Source: JAAZKV01 sp041659525
Lineage (GTDB): Archaea; Iainarchaeota; Iainarchaeia; Iainarchaeales; JAAZKV01
Assembly: GCA_041659525.1 (NCBI GenBank)
Contig: JBAZYC010000001.1
Coordinates: 248,001-312,000, forward strand
Direction of reading: 5' to 3'
DNA length: 64,000 nucleotides
Under the pieces are notes generated by a model. It worked only from the letters and a program-made list of their open reading frames with translations. It was not told where the DNA came from and did no database searches. Position numbers and translations under genes: made by a program. Shown in pieces: positions 51,106-59,422 of this stretch; within the stretch, counting starts at the first letter, position 1, and each line of letters begins with the position of its first letter.

Positions 51106-52140
51106 CTATTTTTTCCAGCAAAAAGGGTCTTCACCATACAAATTTTTATTTAGAATTAGTGCTCTTGAGCGGCACCCTCCACAAATATACTTATTCTTGC
51201 AGTTTTCGCACTTTCCCTCTATTTTTCTATCTACTATTCTTTCACAATAATTTCTTTTTTCTCCCCAAATCTTTTCAAGTTTATTAGTTCTAATATTTCC
51301 TATTGAAAGCGGTAAAAAACTGCATATTCTTACGTCCCCATCAGATTTAACATTAATTGTATTTAATCCAGCTACGCATCCGCCATAATATTTTCCTGAG
51401 TAAATGTCCCCATATTTTGTTTCTAATTTTTTCATTAATTTTTTATCAATTAAGTGAAACAAAGGGTCTTGTGAAGTAAATTTTGTTTTTGATTTTTTAT
51501 ATTTCTTTTTGTAAACACTCTCAAGAACTTTTTTGTATTCTTGTTTAGTAATTATTAAATCATTTTCTGCACAACCCGCAATTACTATACTTCTAACAAA
51601 AAAACAATTTACTCCAAGCTTTTCTGCAAGGTTCATTATTTTGTTAATATCTTTGTGATTAAGCTTTGTTATTGTTGTTTCAGTGTGAACTTCTAAACCA
51701 TTTTTTTTAGCTAATTTTATTGCATCTTTAACTTTTTGTAAAGAATTTTTTGATTGTCTTAAATCAGAATGAATTTTCTCAGTGCTTCCGTCAATTCCAG
51801 TCCCAAATATTTTTAGTCCCGCTTTTTTTAAATCTTTAATTATTTTTTCAGTTACTAATGAACCATTTGTCTGAAGTTTTGAGGATATTCCTTTTGAAGA
51901 ACAGTACTTTATTATTTCAATAATATCAGATCTTAATAGTGGCTCGCCACCAGTAAAAGTTATTGTTTCCACACCCATTTTTTTGGCTTGGTCAATTAAA
52001 GAGTATATTTCTTTTGTTTCTAAAGGATTTTTTATTTCATCCCAACCATAAACGCGGCAGTGCCTGCATCTAAAGTTGCACTTATCAGTTACTTCCAAAA
52101 GGATGTATCTTAGTTTATTATCTTCACTCACTAACTTCAA
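51106..52140 (-). CDS. Radical SAM/SPASM protein, candidate peptide maturase
   Basis: 344 residues. CNFRCRHC (C21, C25, C28) binds the SAM-cleaving [4Fe-4S] cluster; TFTGGEPLLR and QTNGSLV are further radical SAM motifs. A C-terminal SPASM-type domain starts near GGCVAGLNTINVKSDGDVRICSF and ends CENCKNKYICGGCRSRA...DPFCWK, supplying ligands for auxiliary clusters. This layout is shared by peptide-modifying enzymes (PqqE, sactionine synthases) and by heme-pathway enzymes such as AhbD and NirJ. The TTG at 52140, or the GTG at 52131, lies 2-11 bases after a 29-codon ORF, implying translational coupling with a potential precursor peptide. Confidence 0.9.
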   Translation of the reverse strand: MKLVSEDNKLRYILLEVTDKCNFRCRHCRVYGWDEIKNPLETKEIYSLIDQAKKMGVETITFTGGEPLLRSDIIEIIKYCSSKGISSKLQTNGSLVTEKIIKDLKKAGLKIFGTGIDGSTEKIHSDLRQSKNSLQKVKDAIKLAKKNGLEVHTETTITKLNHKDINKIMNLAEKLGVNCFFVRSIVIAGCAENDLIITKQEYKKVLESVYKKKYKKSKTKFTSQDPLFHLIDKKLMKKLETKYGDIYSGKYYGGCVAGLNTINVKSDGDVRICSFLPLSIGNIRTNKLEKIWGEKRNYCERIVDRKIEGKCENCKNKYICGGCRSRALILNKNLYGEDPFCWKK

Positions 52141-52142
52141 CC

Positions 52143-52232
52143 CTAATCTTCTAGACAGAAAAGTTCGTTCAAAATTACTCTGCTTTCGGTTGTGTCAGTT
52201 TTTCCTACTATTCTTTCTTGGCTTGTTTTCAT
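52143..52232 (-). CDS. 29-codon ORF: candidate RiPP precursor upstream of the radical SAM gene
   Basis: ATG at 52232, with AGGGGGT six bases before it, and TAG at 52143, two bases before the radical SAM start. The peptide is MKTSQERIVGKTDTTE at its N-terminus, then a hydrophobic stretch and a single Cys near the end (ELFCLED). It is hydrophilic first and hydrophobic/Cys last, as leader-core peptides often are. A strong TATA-like box is correctly placed upstream, so the ORF is the first translated unit of the transcript. It matches no precursor family I know. It could instead be a regulatory leader ORF or chance. Confidence 0.6.
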   Translation of the reverse strand: MKTSQERIVGKTDTTESRVILNELFCLED

Positions 52233-52276
52233 AAAACTACCCCCTAAAACAATAACAGATTATTCCAATACGGAGT

Positions 52277-52295
52277 TTATTAATATATCTAAAAA
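52277..52295 (-). promoter_or_regulatory. TATA-box promoter for the peptide/radical SAM transcript
   Basis: On the minus strand TTTTTAGATATATTAATAAA. The central TATATTAA lies about 50 bases upstream of the peptide ATG, which predicts a start site near 52258 and a leader of about 26 bases. It is just downstream of the GluRS stop. Confidence 0.6.
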
Positions 52296-52312
52296 GCCGC
52301 TAAAAAGCTAAT

Positions 52313-53983
52313 TCAGAGGTAAGAGAATACACACTTTACTATTCCATTCTCTTTTGATTCGATGTTAACATACCCAAGTCCATCTAAGTGGATTACTCCT
52401 TTTGCGTTAAGTAAAGAAGTTGAAGAGAATCCTCGCTTTATTGTTCCATCACTCATTAGTACTTCTATATCCACGAGTTCATTTACCCAAGAAATTACTG
52501 GGTTCTCAGTCTTTGCGTAAGAAACAAACATTGCTTTTGCTCCAAACTCGCTAGCTTCAGTTATTTTTGCATTAAATGCTTTTTTGAATCTTACCATATT
52601 TTCTTTTTTATCCTTATACTTTAGTAATTCTTTTTTATCAACAAATACTTTTGCAATTCCTTCATCAAAAATTATTTTTTCCCCGTACAAGTCCGCTTCT
52701 CCGCTTACTAAATTGTAAATTTCCATTTCGACTGCACTTTCAAAGAATGGGTAAGAGTTTACTTCTCCTAAAAATTGTTTATTAAATGCAGCAATCATTT
52801 CCACAGTTATTTTTACTTCTGAAATACTTGTTCCGCATGCAAGAATTATTTTTCTAATAGTTTGTGGAAGTATTCCTCTTCTTCTAAAAGCCATTATTGT
52901 TGCCATTCTTGGATCATCATATCTTTCTACTCCAAGTTCATCCATAATTAATTTCATTTTGCTTTTAGAAAGAGTCATATCTCCAAGTTTAGATATTTTT
53001 CCGTGGTAAATTGTGTGTGGATAATTCCAGTTAAAGTATTCATATAATTTTTTTTGTTTTTCTTCGTTTGAAACGTGCTCTTGTCCCCTTATAATAAAAT
53101 TAATATTCATATCGTGGTCGTCTACTGCACTTGCTAAATTATATGAAGGCCAAACGTGATTATTTTTTGCGCGAGGATTAGGGTGATTTACTTCGTCTAC
53201 TACTTTTGCCATCCACCAATCTCTTTCACTTGGATCGGGTGCATTTAAATCTGATTTTATTCTTACTACTGCTTCTTCTTCTTTTATTTCGTGTTTAAGC
53301 ATTTTTTTCCATTCAATCATTTGTGCTTTAGCATCTTTTTCTCGACATGGACAAGCTTTTTTATCCCAAATTAATTCTCTCCATTTTTCTGATTCGCAAA
53401 AACAAACATAAGCTTTCCCCATTTTTATTAGTTCTTCAATTATTTCATAATATCTTTCAAGTTTATCCGAAGCACTGCACACTTCATCAAATTTTATTCC
53501 AAGCCAAGCATAATCTGCAATAAATTCTTTTTCTATTCCTGCTACTGGCACTTTTACTTTTGGATCAGTATCATCAAATCTTAGAATATATTTTCCACCA
53601 TATTTTTTTACGTATTCATCTCCAAGTACTGATGGTCTTGCGTGTCCAAAGTGCATTACCCCGTTTGGATTTGGGGCCATTCTTGTAATTAATTTCATTC
53701 CGGTTTTGAACCAATCAAGTTCTGGCAAAGTCTTTTCTTTTTCAACTTGCTTTAGTTCCCAACCTATTGCATTAAATTTTGAGTATTCAGCATTAAGCAT
53801 ATCTTTATGCATTTTGTTTACTTGGGCAACTATTGTTGCAATTATTGGAGCCACTTCTTTTAGATTACTTTCAGGAAATAGTGTTTTTACTTTTCCCACT
53901 ACCGCTCCGGCTTGTGATTTACCATCGTGTTCGTAGGCGTTCTTTATTGCGTACTTGTAAGCCACTTCTTTGATTTCTTCCAT
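52313..53983 (-). CDS. gltX: Glutamyl-tRNA synthetase (archaeal GluRS)
   Basis: Class I synthetase that charges tRNA-Glu and, in archaea, tRNA-Gln for later amidation. The HIGH-like motif is NPNGVMHFGHARP near residue 100, the KMSKS-like motif is MTLSKSKM, and RFDDTDP and IRGQEH are family blocks. The C-terminal beta-barrel anticodon domain (from about residue 400) is of the archaeal/GlnRS type rather than bacterial. The length of 556 is normal. Insert CFCESEKWRELIWDKKACPCR carries four Cys that may bind zinc. The ATG at 53983 starts a monocistronic unit or small operon. Confidence 0.96.
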   Translation of the reverse strand: MEEIKEVAYKYAIKNAYEHDGKSQAGAVVGKVKTLFPESNLKEVAPIIATIVAQVNKMHKDMLNAEYSKFNAIGWELKQVEKEKTLPELDWFKTGMKLITRMAPNPNGVMHFGHARPSVLGDEYVKKYGGKYILRFDDTDPKVKVPVAGIEKEFIADYAWLGIKFDEVCSASDKLERYYEIIEELIKMGKAYVCFCESEKWRELIWDKKACPCREKDAKAQMIEWKKMLKHEIKEEEAVVRIKSDLNAPDPSERDWWMAKVVDEVNHPNPRAKNNHVWPSYNLASAVDDHDMNINFIIRGQEHVSNEEKQKKLYEYFNWNYPHTIYHGKISKLGDMTLSKSKMKLIMDELGVERYDDPRMATIMAFRRRGILPQTIRKIILACGTSISEVKITVEMIAAFNKQFLGEVNSYPFFESAVEMEIYNLVSGEADLYGEKIIFDEGIAKVFVDKKELLKYKDKKENMVRFKKAFNAKITEASEFGAKAMFVSYAKTENPVISWVNELVDIEVLMSDGTIKRGFSSTSLLNAKGVIHLDGLGYVNIESKENGIVKCVFSYL

Positions 53984-54063
53984 AAATAAAATATGGTCTG
54001 AATGGTTTAAGAGTTTTTGCTTGTTTGGTTATTGTTTACTAAAATAAATTAGGTTTTTGCTTT

Positions 54064-54807
54064 TTAGTAATTCTTTCCGTCTTTCCAATTTTTATCAAAG
54101 TAGTGAGTAAGTGCATTTGCCATTGGGAGGTGCTCATTTAGAATTGTAAAGTGGTAATCAGGTTTTTGTTTTTTAAAATCTGAAATAGCCATTACTACTT
54201 TTTTGTTGTCAATAATAAATGCATTTAATCCGTGATTGAATTGTCTTACTTCGCAACAATCCTTTAATCTTTTTGAAGGAGTTGAATTAAGTAATTTTAT
54301 TGAAACATTTTTTGCTTTTGCTCGCTTTAGTGCTTCGTGAATAATATCGTGTTCATCAGTAATTTCTGTTAGTCCTTGAATTGATTTATTTGCTTTTAGT
54401 AATTCTTGCCCAAGTATTCTTTCAAAATCTTGTCTGTCTTTTACTTTCATTACTTTTTCTCCGCTCTCTTCTTTTCCGTCTCCAAAGACTTCCATGTTTT
54501 CTTTTATTATTGTTGCTTCGCTTTCAAGTTCTTTTAGTTGGTTCTTTTTTCCAATTAGTAAAAGATCAATTGCTTTTTGTGGCTCTATTGCTCTGTAAAG
54601 TTTTGGTCTTCCTTTTATTTCTATGATTAAACTTTTTCCCATTAATTTTTCAAGTACATCATATACACGTGTTTTTGGTACTTGTGCAGTTCTTGATATT
54701 TCTGGAGCTTCTGCTTCTTTTAAATTAAAAAGAGTGCCTAGCGTCTTTGCCTCGTATTCAGTTAAACCGAGTTTTTCTAACAATGAGTATGATTCTGAGT
54801 TATTCAT
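54064..54807 (-). CDS. TrmB-family transcriptional regulator
   Basis: 247-residue DNA-binding regulator. The N-terminal winged helix is LLEKLGLTEYEAKTLGTLFNLKEAEAPEISRTAQVPKTRVYDVLEKLMGKSLI, a textbook TrmB domain. A coiled-coil dimerisation helix (NQLKELESEATIIKENMEV) and a C-terminal phospholipase-D-like or effector region (ILGQELLKANKSIQGLTEI) follow. Such proteins often respond to sugars. The ATG at 54807 is preferred because the extra upstream codons overlap the promoter-like TATATGTATAG. No sugar transporter is nearby, so the target is unknown. Confidence 0.9.
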   Translation of the reverse strand: MNNSESYSLLEKLGLTEYEAKTLGTLFNLKEAEAPEISRTAQVPKTRVYDVLEKLMGKSLIIEIKGRPKLYRAIEPQKAIDLLLIGKKNQLKELESEATIIKENMEVFGDGKEESGEKVMKVKDRQDFERILGQELLKANKSIQGLTEITDEHDIIHEALKRAKAKNVSIKLLNSTPSKRLKDCCEVRQFNHGLNAFIIDNKKVVMAISDFKKQKPDYHFTILNEHLPMANALTHYFDKNWKDGKNY

Positions 54808-54892
54808 CCCAACCACTCTAAAAGCGCTTTGCCTATACATATAGTGTTCAAACAAGTATATAAATTTACTTTAAAACGTTAATTAGGGCTTT

Positions 54893-54914
54893 AAAAAAGG
54901 GTTTTGACCCCTTC
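54893..54914 (-). terminator. Hairpin downstream of the S2 gene
   Basis: On the minus strand AAGGGG-TCAAAA-CCCTT is followed by TTTTTAAAG, about 65 bases beyond the S2 stop. T-rich sequence lies between the stop and the hairpin. Confidence 0.55.
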
Positions 54915-54976
54915 TTTGCATATAAAAATTGATTAAAAAAAAAACTAAAAAAATAGAGGAAAACCAATTAGAAATT

Positions 54977-55741
54977 TTAGTTTCTTCTTGGTCTTCTTGC
55001 GCCGCCAGTTCTGCTTCCAGTAGTCGGTCTGCTTCCAAATCTTCTTGTTTGGAATGATTTTCTTGCTTTTTCTTCAGCAGCTTCATCAATTTCTTGTTCG
55101 AAATCTGATACTTGTGAAGCGAAAGTTTCTCTTGAAATTTCTTTTCTTTCTACAAGTGTTTCTCTTGTTAAAAGGTAGAATATTAATGCAAGTGATTTTC
55201 TTCCTTTATTGTTTGCTGGTATGATTAAATCAATATTAGCTAATGGAGAGTCAGATCCTGCAATTCCTATTACTGGAATCTTTGTTTCTGCTGCTTCTTT
55301 TAGTGCTTGTGAATCAGCTAATGGGTCTGTAACCAAAACAATTTTTGGTTCGTGGAATATTCTTGCTTGTGGATTAGTGAATGTTCCTGGTATGAATCTT
55401 CCAGTGAATTCTCTTGCTCCAATCATTGCGGCTAGTTTTCTTGCTGGTTTGTGACCATACATTCTTCTAGCTATAATTGCAATATCTTTTGGCTCGTATT
55501 TTGCAAGCATTTTTGCGATTAATCTAATTCTTTTGTCAATTGTTTCAATGTTGAATACCATTAACCCATCTTTTCTTTTTTTGAAAATGTATTTTCTCAT
55601 TTCCCCTGTTTTGAATTTAGTTCCTATATGAACTCCACTCTTTAGGTATGTTTCAATATCTATCAAAAGGTCTTTTCCTTTGTAGAATTCTGAATCATCA
55701 ACTTCTTGTCTAGTTTCTTTTTCCATTGTTCTTTCTTCCAT
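54977..55741 (-). CDS. rps2: Ribosomal protein S2 (uS2)
   Basis: 254 residues. The core is YLKSGVHIGTKFKTGEMRKYIFKKRKDGLMVFNIETID, with RRMYGHKPARKLAAMIGA and GRFIPGTFTNPQ, archaeal-type S2. The C-terminal third (SFQTRRFGSRPTTGSRTGGARRPRRN) is a Gly/Arg-rich tail that is probably disordered and RNA-binding, beyond the normal fold. It is last gene of the L30-to-S2 cluster; enolase and Rpo6/K, often present just before S2 in other archaea, are absent. Confidence 0.96.
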   Translation of the reverse strand: MEERTMEKETRQEVDDSEFYKGKDLLIDIETYLKSGVHIGTKFKTGEMRKYIFKKRKDGLMVFNIETIDKRIRLIAKMLAKYEPKDIAIIARRMYGHKPARKLAAMIGAREFTGRFIPGTFTNPQARIFHEPKIVLVTDPLADSQALKEAAETKIPVIGIAGSDSPLANIDLIIPANNKGRKSLALIFYLLTRETLVERKEISRETFASQVSDFEQEIDEAAEEKARKSFQTRRFGSRPTTGSRTGGARRPRRN

Positions 55742-55779
55742 AGTATCACTTCTTCAACATCGAATAAAAATAACCAGAA

Positions 55780-55974
55780 TTACTTCTGGAATCTCATTAT
55801 ATCATCAATTAATTCTGCGTGTGTTAGTAATGTTTTTCTGCAGCAGTATCTTTTTACTTTCAAATCATCCATTACTTTTCCTGCGTCTTCTCCTTTTTGA
55901 GTTCTTTCTTTAAATTCGCCGTAAAGGCCACCCAAAACTTTTCCGCATGAAAAGCATCGTACTGGAACAATCAT
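55780..55974 (-). CDS. rpo10: RNA polymerase subunit Rpo10 (N)
   Basis: 64 residues. The zinc-binding fold is PVRCFSCGKVLG at the start and KRYCCRKTLLTHAELIDDIMRFQ at the end, with the invariant CFSCG and RYCCRR-like CC pair. It anchors Rpo3/Rpo11 in the polymerase. Overlapping minus-strand ORFs in other frames are shadows. Confidence 0.97.
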   Translation of the reverse strand: MIVPVRCFSCGKVLGGLYGEFKERTQKGEDAGKVMDDLKVKRYCCRKTLLTHAELIDDIMRFQK

Positions 55975-56045
55975 TCATACCACCAAAAACATTTTTTATT
56001 CGCTGCACTTCTAGCAAAATATTGCAAAAAGTGCAAGCCATAATT

Positions 56046-56477
56046 TTATCTTTTACTTTTTTGCTTTCTTCTTCTCGCCTTTCTTCCAAGTGGCTTCTTA
56101 GTTTCAACTCTTCTAACATCATCAACAAGCAATGCTCTGTCGTAGGCTGTAAAAAGATCTTTTAACTTCTTTCCTTTTGCCTTTACTAGTGCTTTTGCAA
56201 TACATGAACGTACTGCTACAGCTTGGCTCATGAATCCTGATCCGTTTACTATAACGTCAATATCATATTCTTTTGCTGTTTCTTCTGCTAGTCTAATTGG
56301 TTCCATGATTAATTCTTTCACATAACCTTTTGCGTAAGCGTTAATATTTATTCTGTTAATTTTTATTGTACCAGTTCCTTTTCTAATTACTGCTCTAGCT
56401 GCCGCACTTTTTTTCTTTGACTTAACAGTCATTCCGGCTTTCTTTGCTGCTGGTTTTAATTTCTTTTCTTCTTCCAT
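56046..56477 (-). CDS. rps9: Ribosomal protein S9 (uS9)
   Basis: 143 residues. The signature is ARAVIRKGTGTIKINRI, GSGFMSQAVAVRSCIAKALV and the positively charged C-terminus KPLGRKARRRKQKSKR, which reaches the P-site tRNA. An N-terminal Lys/Ala-rich extension (MEEEKKLKPAAKKAGMTVKS) is additional. It follows L13 by 23 bases. Confidence 0.97.
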   Translation of the reverse strand: MEEEKKLKPAAKKAGMTVKSKKKSAAARAVIRKGTGTIKINRININAYAKGYVKELIMEPIRLAEETAKEYDIDVIVNGSGFMSQAVAVRSCIAKALVKAKGKKLKDLFTAYDRALLVDDVRRVETKKPLGRKARRRKQKSKR

Positions 56478-56500
56478 TTTTCCTTCACCTTAAATATCCT

Positions 56501-56929
56501 TTACCAAGTTCCGCCTAATTTTTGTGCTACTTCTTTTAGTGTCATAAATCCATATCTTTCATTGCATTTACTGTCTTCGAAAGTTTCTGTTTTTTCTTTA
56601 GCTAATTCTTTTGGTACTTTGTTGAATACCATTAAATTGTCAATTATTCTTTTCTTTTGTCTTTTCTTTGTTGGTAACATATTTCTTACCATTTTTCTAA
56701 GCATTCTATCAGGAATTCTGTTGTATTTTGGTCCGTCGTGTGGGTTTCCTAAAACTCTTGCAGCTACTCTTAGTTCGAATTTTTCCATTATTCCGCTTGG
56801 AGTTCCAACTACTACCGCTTCTTCAGCGTTTACAATTGTAATCATTTCTCCGTTAATTATTCTTTTTGCAACTTTTGATGCAAGTCTTCCTGCAACAAGT
56901 CCTTTCGCGTCCACTACAACCATTTTCAT
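56501..56929 (-). CDS. rpl13: Ribosomal protein L13 (uL13)
   Basis: 142 residues: VVVDAKGLVAGRLASKVAKRIINGEMITIVNAEEAVVVG, the PKYNRIPDRMLRKMVRNMLP block and MVFNKVPKELAKE. Two potential ATGs two codons apart exist; GGTG lies before both. Standard position after L18e. Confidence 0.97.
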   Translation of the reverse strand: MKMVVVDAKGLVAGRLASKVAKRIINGEMITIVNAEEAVVVGTPSGIMEKFELRVAARVLGNPHDGPKYNRIPDRMLRKMVRNMLPTKKRQKKRIIDNLMVFNKVPKELAKEKTETFEDSKCNERYGFMTLKEVAQKLGGTW

Positions 56930-56946
56930 ACACCGTCTCTAATCTT

Positions 56947-57306
56947 TTATTTTATTAATACAACTTTCTTTAAATCAACTTTTGCAAAATCTTTAGCAAA
57001 TTCTGCTAATGGAATATATTTTCCGTTTGCGTTGATTTTTTGCTTAGCTGTTTCTGATGCAGCTATTGCAACAACTGTAACTTTTTCTTCCAAATCTCCG
57101 TCTGAAAGAACTTTTCCAACAACTAACAAAGTTTTTCCTTTGTTTTGTTTAGCTAAATAATTAAGCTTGCTAACATTAACAGCGATATTGTTTCTTGTTG
57201 GTGCGCCTAGTCTTTCAGCTAAATCTTTCCACATAGCTTTCTTTGTTGTTCTTCCTGCTTTTTCTAAACTCGCAATGAGTTTTATTGTTTCAAGTTTTTT
57301 TGCCAT
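56947..57306 (-). CDS. rpl18e: Ribosomal protein L18e (eL18)
   Basis: 119 residues from MAKKLETIKLIASLEKAGR, with VNVSKLNYLAKQNKGKTLLVVGKVLSDGDLEEKVTVVAI and the FAKVDLKKVVLIK end. The ATG at 57306 is preferred over an in-frame codon nine bases upstream. It is first gene after the intron-containing tRNA-Leu. Confidence 0.96.
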   Translation of the reverse strand: MAKKLETIKLIASLEKAGRTTKKAMWKDLAERLGAPTRNNIAVNVSKLNYLAKQNKGKTLLVVGKVLSDGDLEEKVTVVAIAASETAKQKINANGKYIPLAEFAKDFAKVDLKKVVLIK

Positions 57307-57356
57307 AATTTTCACACTTCTAAATTTCTAAATATCATTTTTTCTATTTTTGCTTA

Positions 57357-57498
57357 TGCAGGGGAAGAGATTCGAACTCTTGAAAGCACTAAGCTACAGG
57401 ATTTCTCAAACTTCGTTCTTTTCTTTTTAACGCGATGCAAAAGCTTGCTTTTGCTGTCGTCTTAAGTCCTGCCCCTTTGACCGCTCGGGAACCCCTGC
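57357..57498 (-). tRNA. tRNA-Leu (UAA) with 58-nt intron
   Basis: The acceptor is GCAGGGG/CCCCTGC with A73. The D-loop contains GG (CCC-GAGCGGTCAAA-GGG). The anticodon stem is CAGGA/TCCTG with loop CT-TAA-GA once about 58 bases after position 37 are removed. It has a class II long variable arm (AGC-TTAGT-GCT). The T-arm is AAGAG-TTCGAAT-CTCTT. The intron contains its own hairpin, GCAAAAG...CTTTTGC. It sits between the Rpo3 and L18e genes, within the ribosomal cluster, so it may be processed from a polycistronic transcript. Confidence 0.92.
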
Positions 57499-57606
57499 GG
57501 AGCTCTAACAGAATTACAATTAAAGTTTACCAAACTTGGTTTACTCTAACTTAGCCCTACTATAGCCTGCTTCACCCCACTTTGTGAGATTATTTTTTTA
57601 TAAATA

Positions 57607-58353
57607 TTACAATTTTTTAATTTCTTTATCAAGTTCTTCTAATTGCTCTGTTAATTGAGTTACTGCTGAGTCAAGTACTTCTTTTGCAGTTAATTGACCT
57701 GTTGATTCAATTGACAATATAAAGTCAGTTTTACTGTACTCTACTTCTACCCCAAATTTTCTTAAAATATCCACGTGTTGATTTTGATTTTCAACATTGT
57801 AAGGATCTGAAAAAAACAATTTTCCTGCTTTTGAATCAATGCTTCCTTTAGGCATTTTTGCAACAATTTCTTTAGTATCATAATTTTTGTCATTTTTTAT
57901 TTCCATTACTTCATTGTAGGAAACAATTGCTGGCTGGTATCTTACGTGTTCTTCCCCAGTCTTCATTGTTGCAGTCATTTCTATTTTCAAGTTTTGATCT
58001 TTACCAAGTTTTGTAATAATAATTTTTTTATCAAGTATTTCGATTTTTGGATCAGTGCATTTTATGTCTTTGCTTGTAACTATTGCTGGGCCAGTTTTTT
58101 CAAGAACTAATTTTACTGTGTCTCCTTTCTTGTAAGTTTTAACATCAGTTTTTATTGGCAATAATCCAAGTCTGTTTGCAAGCATTTCATCAAAAACTGG
58201 TGAATCGTTTTCGTACATTTGTACTTCTTCAATAGCTAAGCATGGAACATTAATCATTATTGTTCTTCTTATTGTGTTCATGAATGTATAGTTAGTTCCT
58301 TTCACAAGGTACTTTGTAACATTTCCATCTTCATAAACTTTTTTGATATCCAT
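57607..58353 (-). CDS. rpo3: RNA polymerase subunit Rpo3 (D)
   Basis: 248 residues, alpha-subunit-like: YLVKGTNYTFMNTIRRTIMINVPCLAIEEVQMYENDSPVFDEMLANRLGLLPIKTD is the dimerisation core. The 4Fe-4S binding Cys cluster of some archaeal Rpo3 proteins is absent; only a single Cys (SKDIKCTDPK) remains in that region. The C-terminus ends with the usual helix. It is preceded by S11. Confidence 0.96.
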   Translation of the reverse strand: MDIKKVYEDGNVTKYLVKGTNYTFMNTIRRTIMINVPCLAIEEVQMYENDSPVFDEMLANRLGLLPIKTDVKTYKKGDTVKLVLEKTGPAIVTSKDIKCTDPKIEILDKKIIITKLGKDQNLKIEMTATMKTGEEHVRYQPAIVSYNEVMEIKNDKNYDTKEIVAKMPKGSIDSKAGKLFFSDPYNVENQNQHVDILRKFGVEVEYSKTDFILSIESTGQLTAKEVLDSAVTQLTEQLEELDKEIKKL

Positions 58354-58402
58354 AAAACTTCACCATTTTTTGTTTTCAAATACTTCATCAACATTTTAAA
58401 TT

Positions 58403-58792
58403 TTATTTCTCAGCTTTTCCCCTAAATTTCTTTTGCTTTCTGCATCCATCGTGTGGCAAAGGAGTAACATTTTCAATTGAAACAATTCTTAGTCCGTTTC
58501 TTGTAATTGATCTGATTGCTGCTTCAGCTCCAGTTCCTGCACTTGGACTTCTGTTTCCGCCGTGTCCTCTAACTTTAACATAAACTTCTCTAATTCCTTT
58601 TTCTCTTGCAGCATTTGCAATACTTTCAGCAAGTTTCATTGCTACGTAAGGAGATCCTTCTTTGTGCTGTGCTTTTGTTTCCATTCCGCCAGTAGCTTTT
58701 GCAATTGTTTCTGCTCCGGTCATATCAGTAAGCAACAACATTGTATTGTTGTGTGTCGCATACACGTGAACTATTCCTCTTGTTTCTGCCAT
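58403..58792 (-). CDS. rps11: Ribosomal protein S11 (uS11)
   Basis: 129 residues: GIVHVYATHNNTMLLLTDMTGAETIAKATGGM, PYVAMKLAESIANAAREKGI, KVRGHGGNRSPSAGTGAEAAIRSI and the invariant C-terminus PLPHDGCRKQKKFRGK. All conserved residues are present. Confidence 0.97.
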   Translation of the reverse strand: MAETRGIVHVYATHNNTMLLLTDMTGAETIAKATGGMETKAQHKEGSPYVAMKLAESIANAAREKGIREVYVKVRGHGGNRSPSAGTGAEAAIRSITRNGLRIVSIENVTPLPHDGCRKQKKFRGKAEK

Positions 58793-58811
58793 TTTTCATC
58801 AACTCTCAAAA

Positions 58812-59417
58812 TCACTCTTTTTTTGCTTCCACTTCTTCAGTTGGTTTTGCTTCTTCGAATTCTTTTTTCAATTCGTTTTCTTTTACTTCTGCTTTTCCTT
58901 TTGTAGCTTTCTTATTAGAAGCTTTTTTAACTTCAAACATCATTTCGTTTCCGTACCAAGTAATCTTGTCTTCTTCATCAGCAAGTACTATGTAACTTGG
59001 TCTGTCAACTTTCTTTCCGTTAATTGCAATGTGTCCGTGCACAATGAATTGTCTTGATTGTTTTACTGTATTAGCAAGTCCTTTTCTCCAAACAATTGTT
59101 TGCAATCTTCTTTCAAGGAGTGCTTCAGGAGTCAAAACTAATACATCATCAAGTGATGGATTTGCTCTAAGTATTCCCATGTTCTTAAGTGAATCAAGTA
59201 ATTCTTTTTCTCTCTTAAGTCTGTTTTCAAGTCCCAAAGCCAACAATTTTCTTGCTGTTGTTCTCTTTGTTCTTATGCTTGTTTCAGCTCTGAATAATTC
59301 TTTTTTGTTCTTAAGACCATATACTTTTTTCAAGTCTCTTTCCTTTTCTATTCTTTCTTTTTGGAAAGACTTTCTAGGTCTATCAAACTGTTTTCGTTTC
59401 TTTTTTGGGTCACCCAT
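58812..59417 (-). CDS. rps4: Ribosomal protein S4 (uS4)
   Basis: 201 residues from MGDPKKKRKQFDRPRKSFQ, the archaeal start. The S4 RNA-binding domain is LERRLQTIVWRKGLANTVKQSRQFIVHGHIAINGKKVDRPSYIV. A Lys/Glu-rich C-terminal tail (KATKGKAEVKENELKKEFEEA) follows. The ATG at 59417 lies just inside the S13 stop region, so the genes are translationally coupled. No zinc ligands are seen. Confidence 0.96.
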   Translation of the reverse strand: MGDPKKKRKQFDRPRKSFQKERIEKERDLKKVYGLKNKKELFRAETSIRTKRTTARKLLALGLENRLKREKELLDSLKNMGILRANPSLDDVLVLTPEALLERRLQTIVWRKGLANTVKQSRQFIVHGHIAINGKKVDRPSYIVLADEEDKITWYGNEMMFEVKKASNKKATKGKAEVKENELKKEFEEAKPTEEVEAKKE

Positions 59418-59422
59418 AATCA

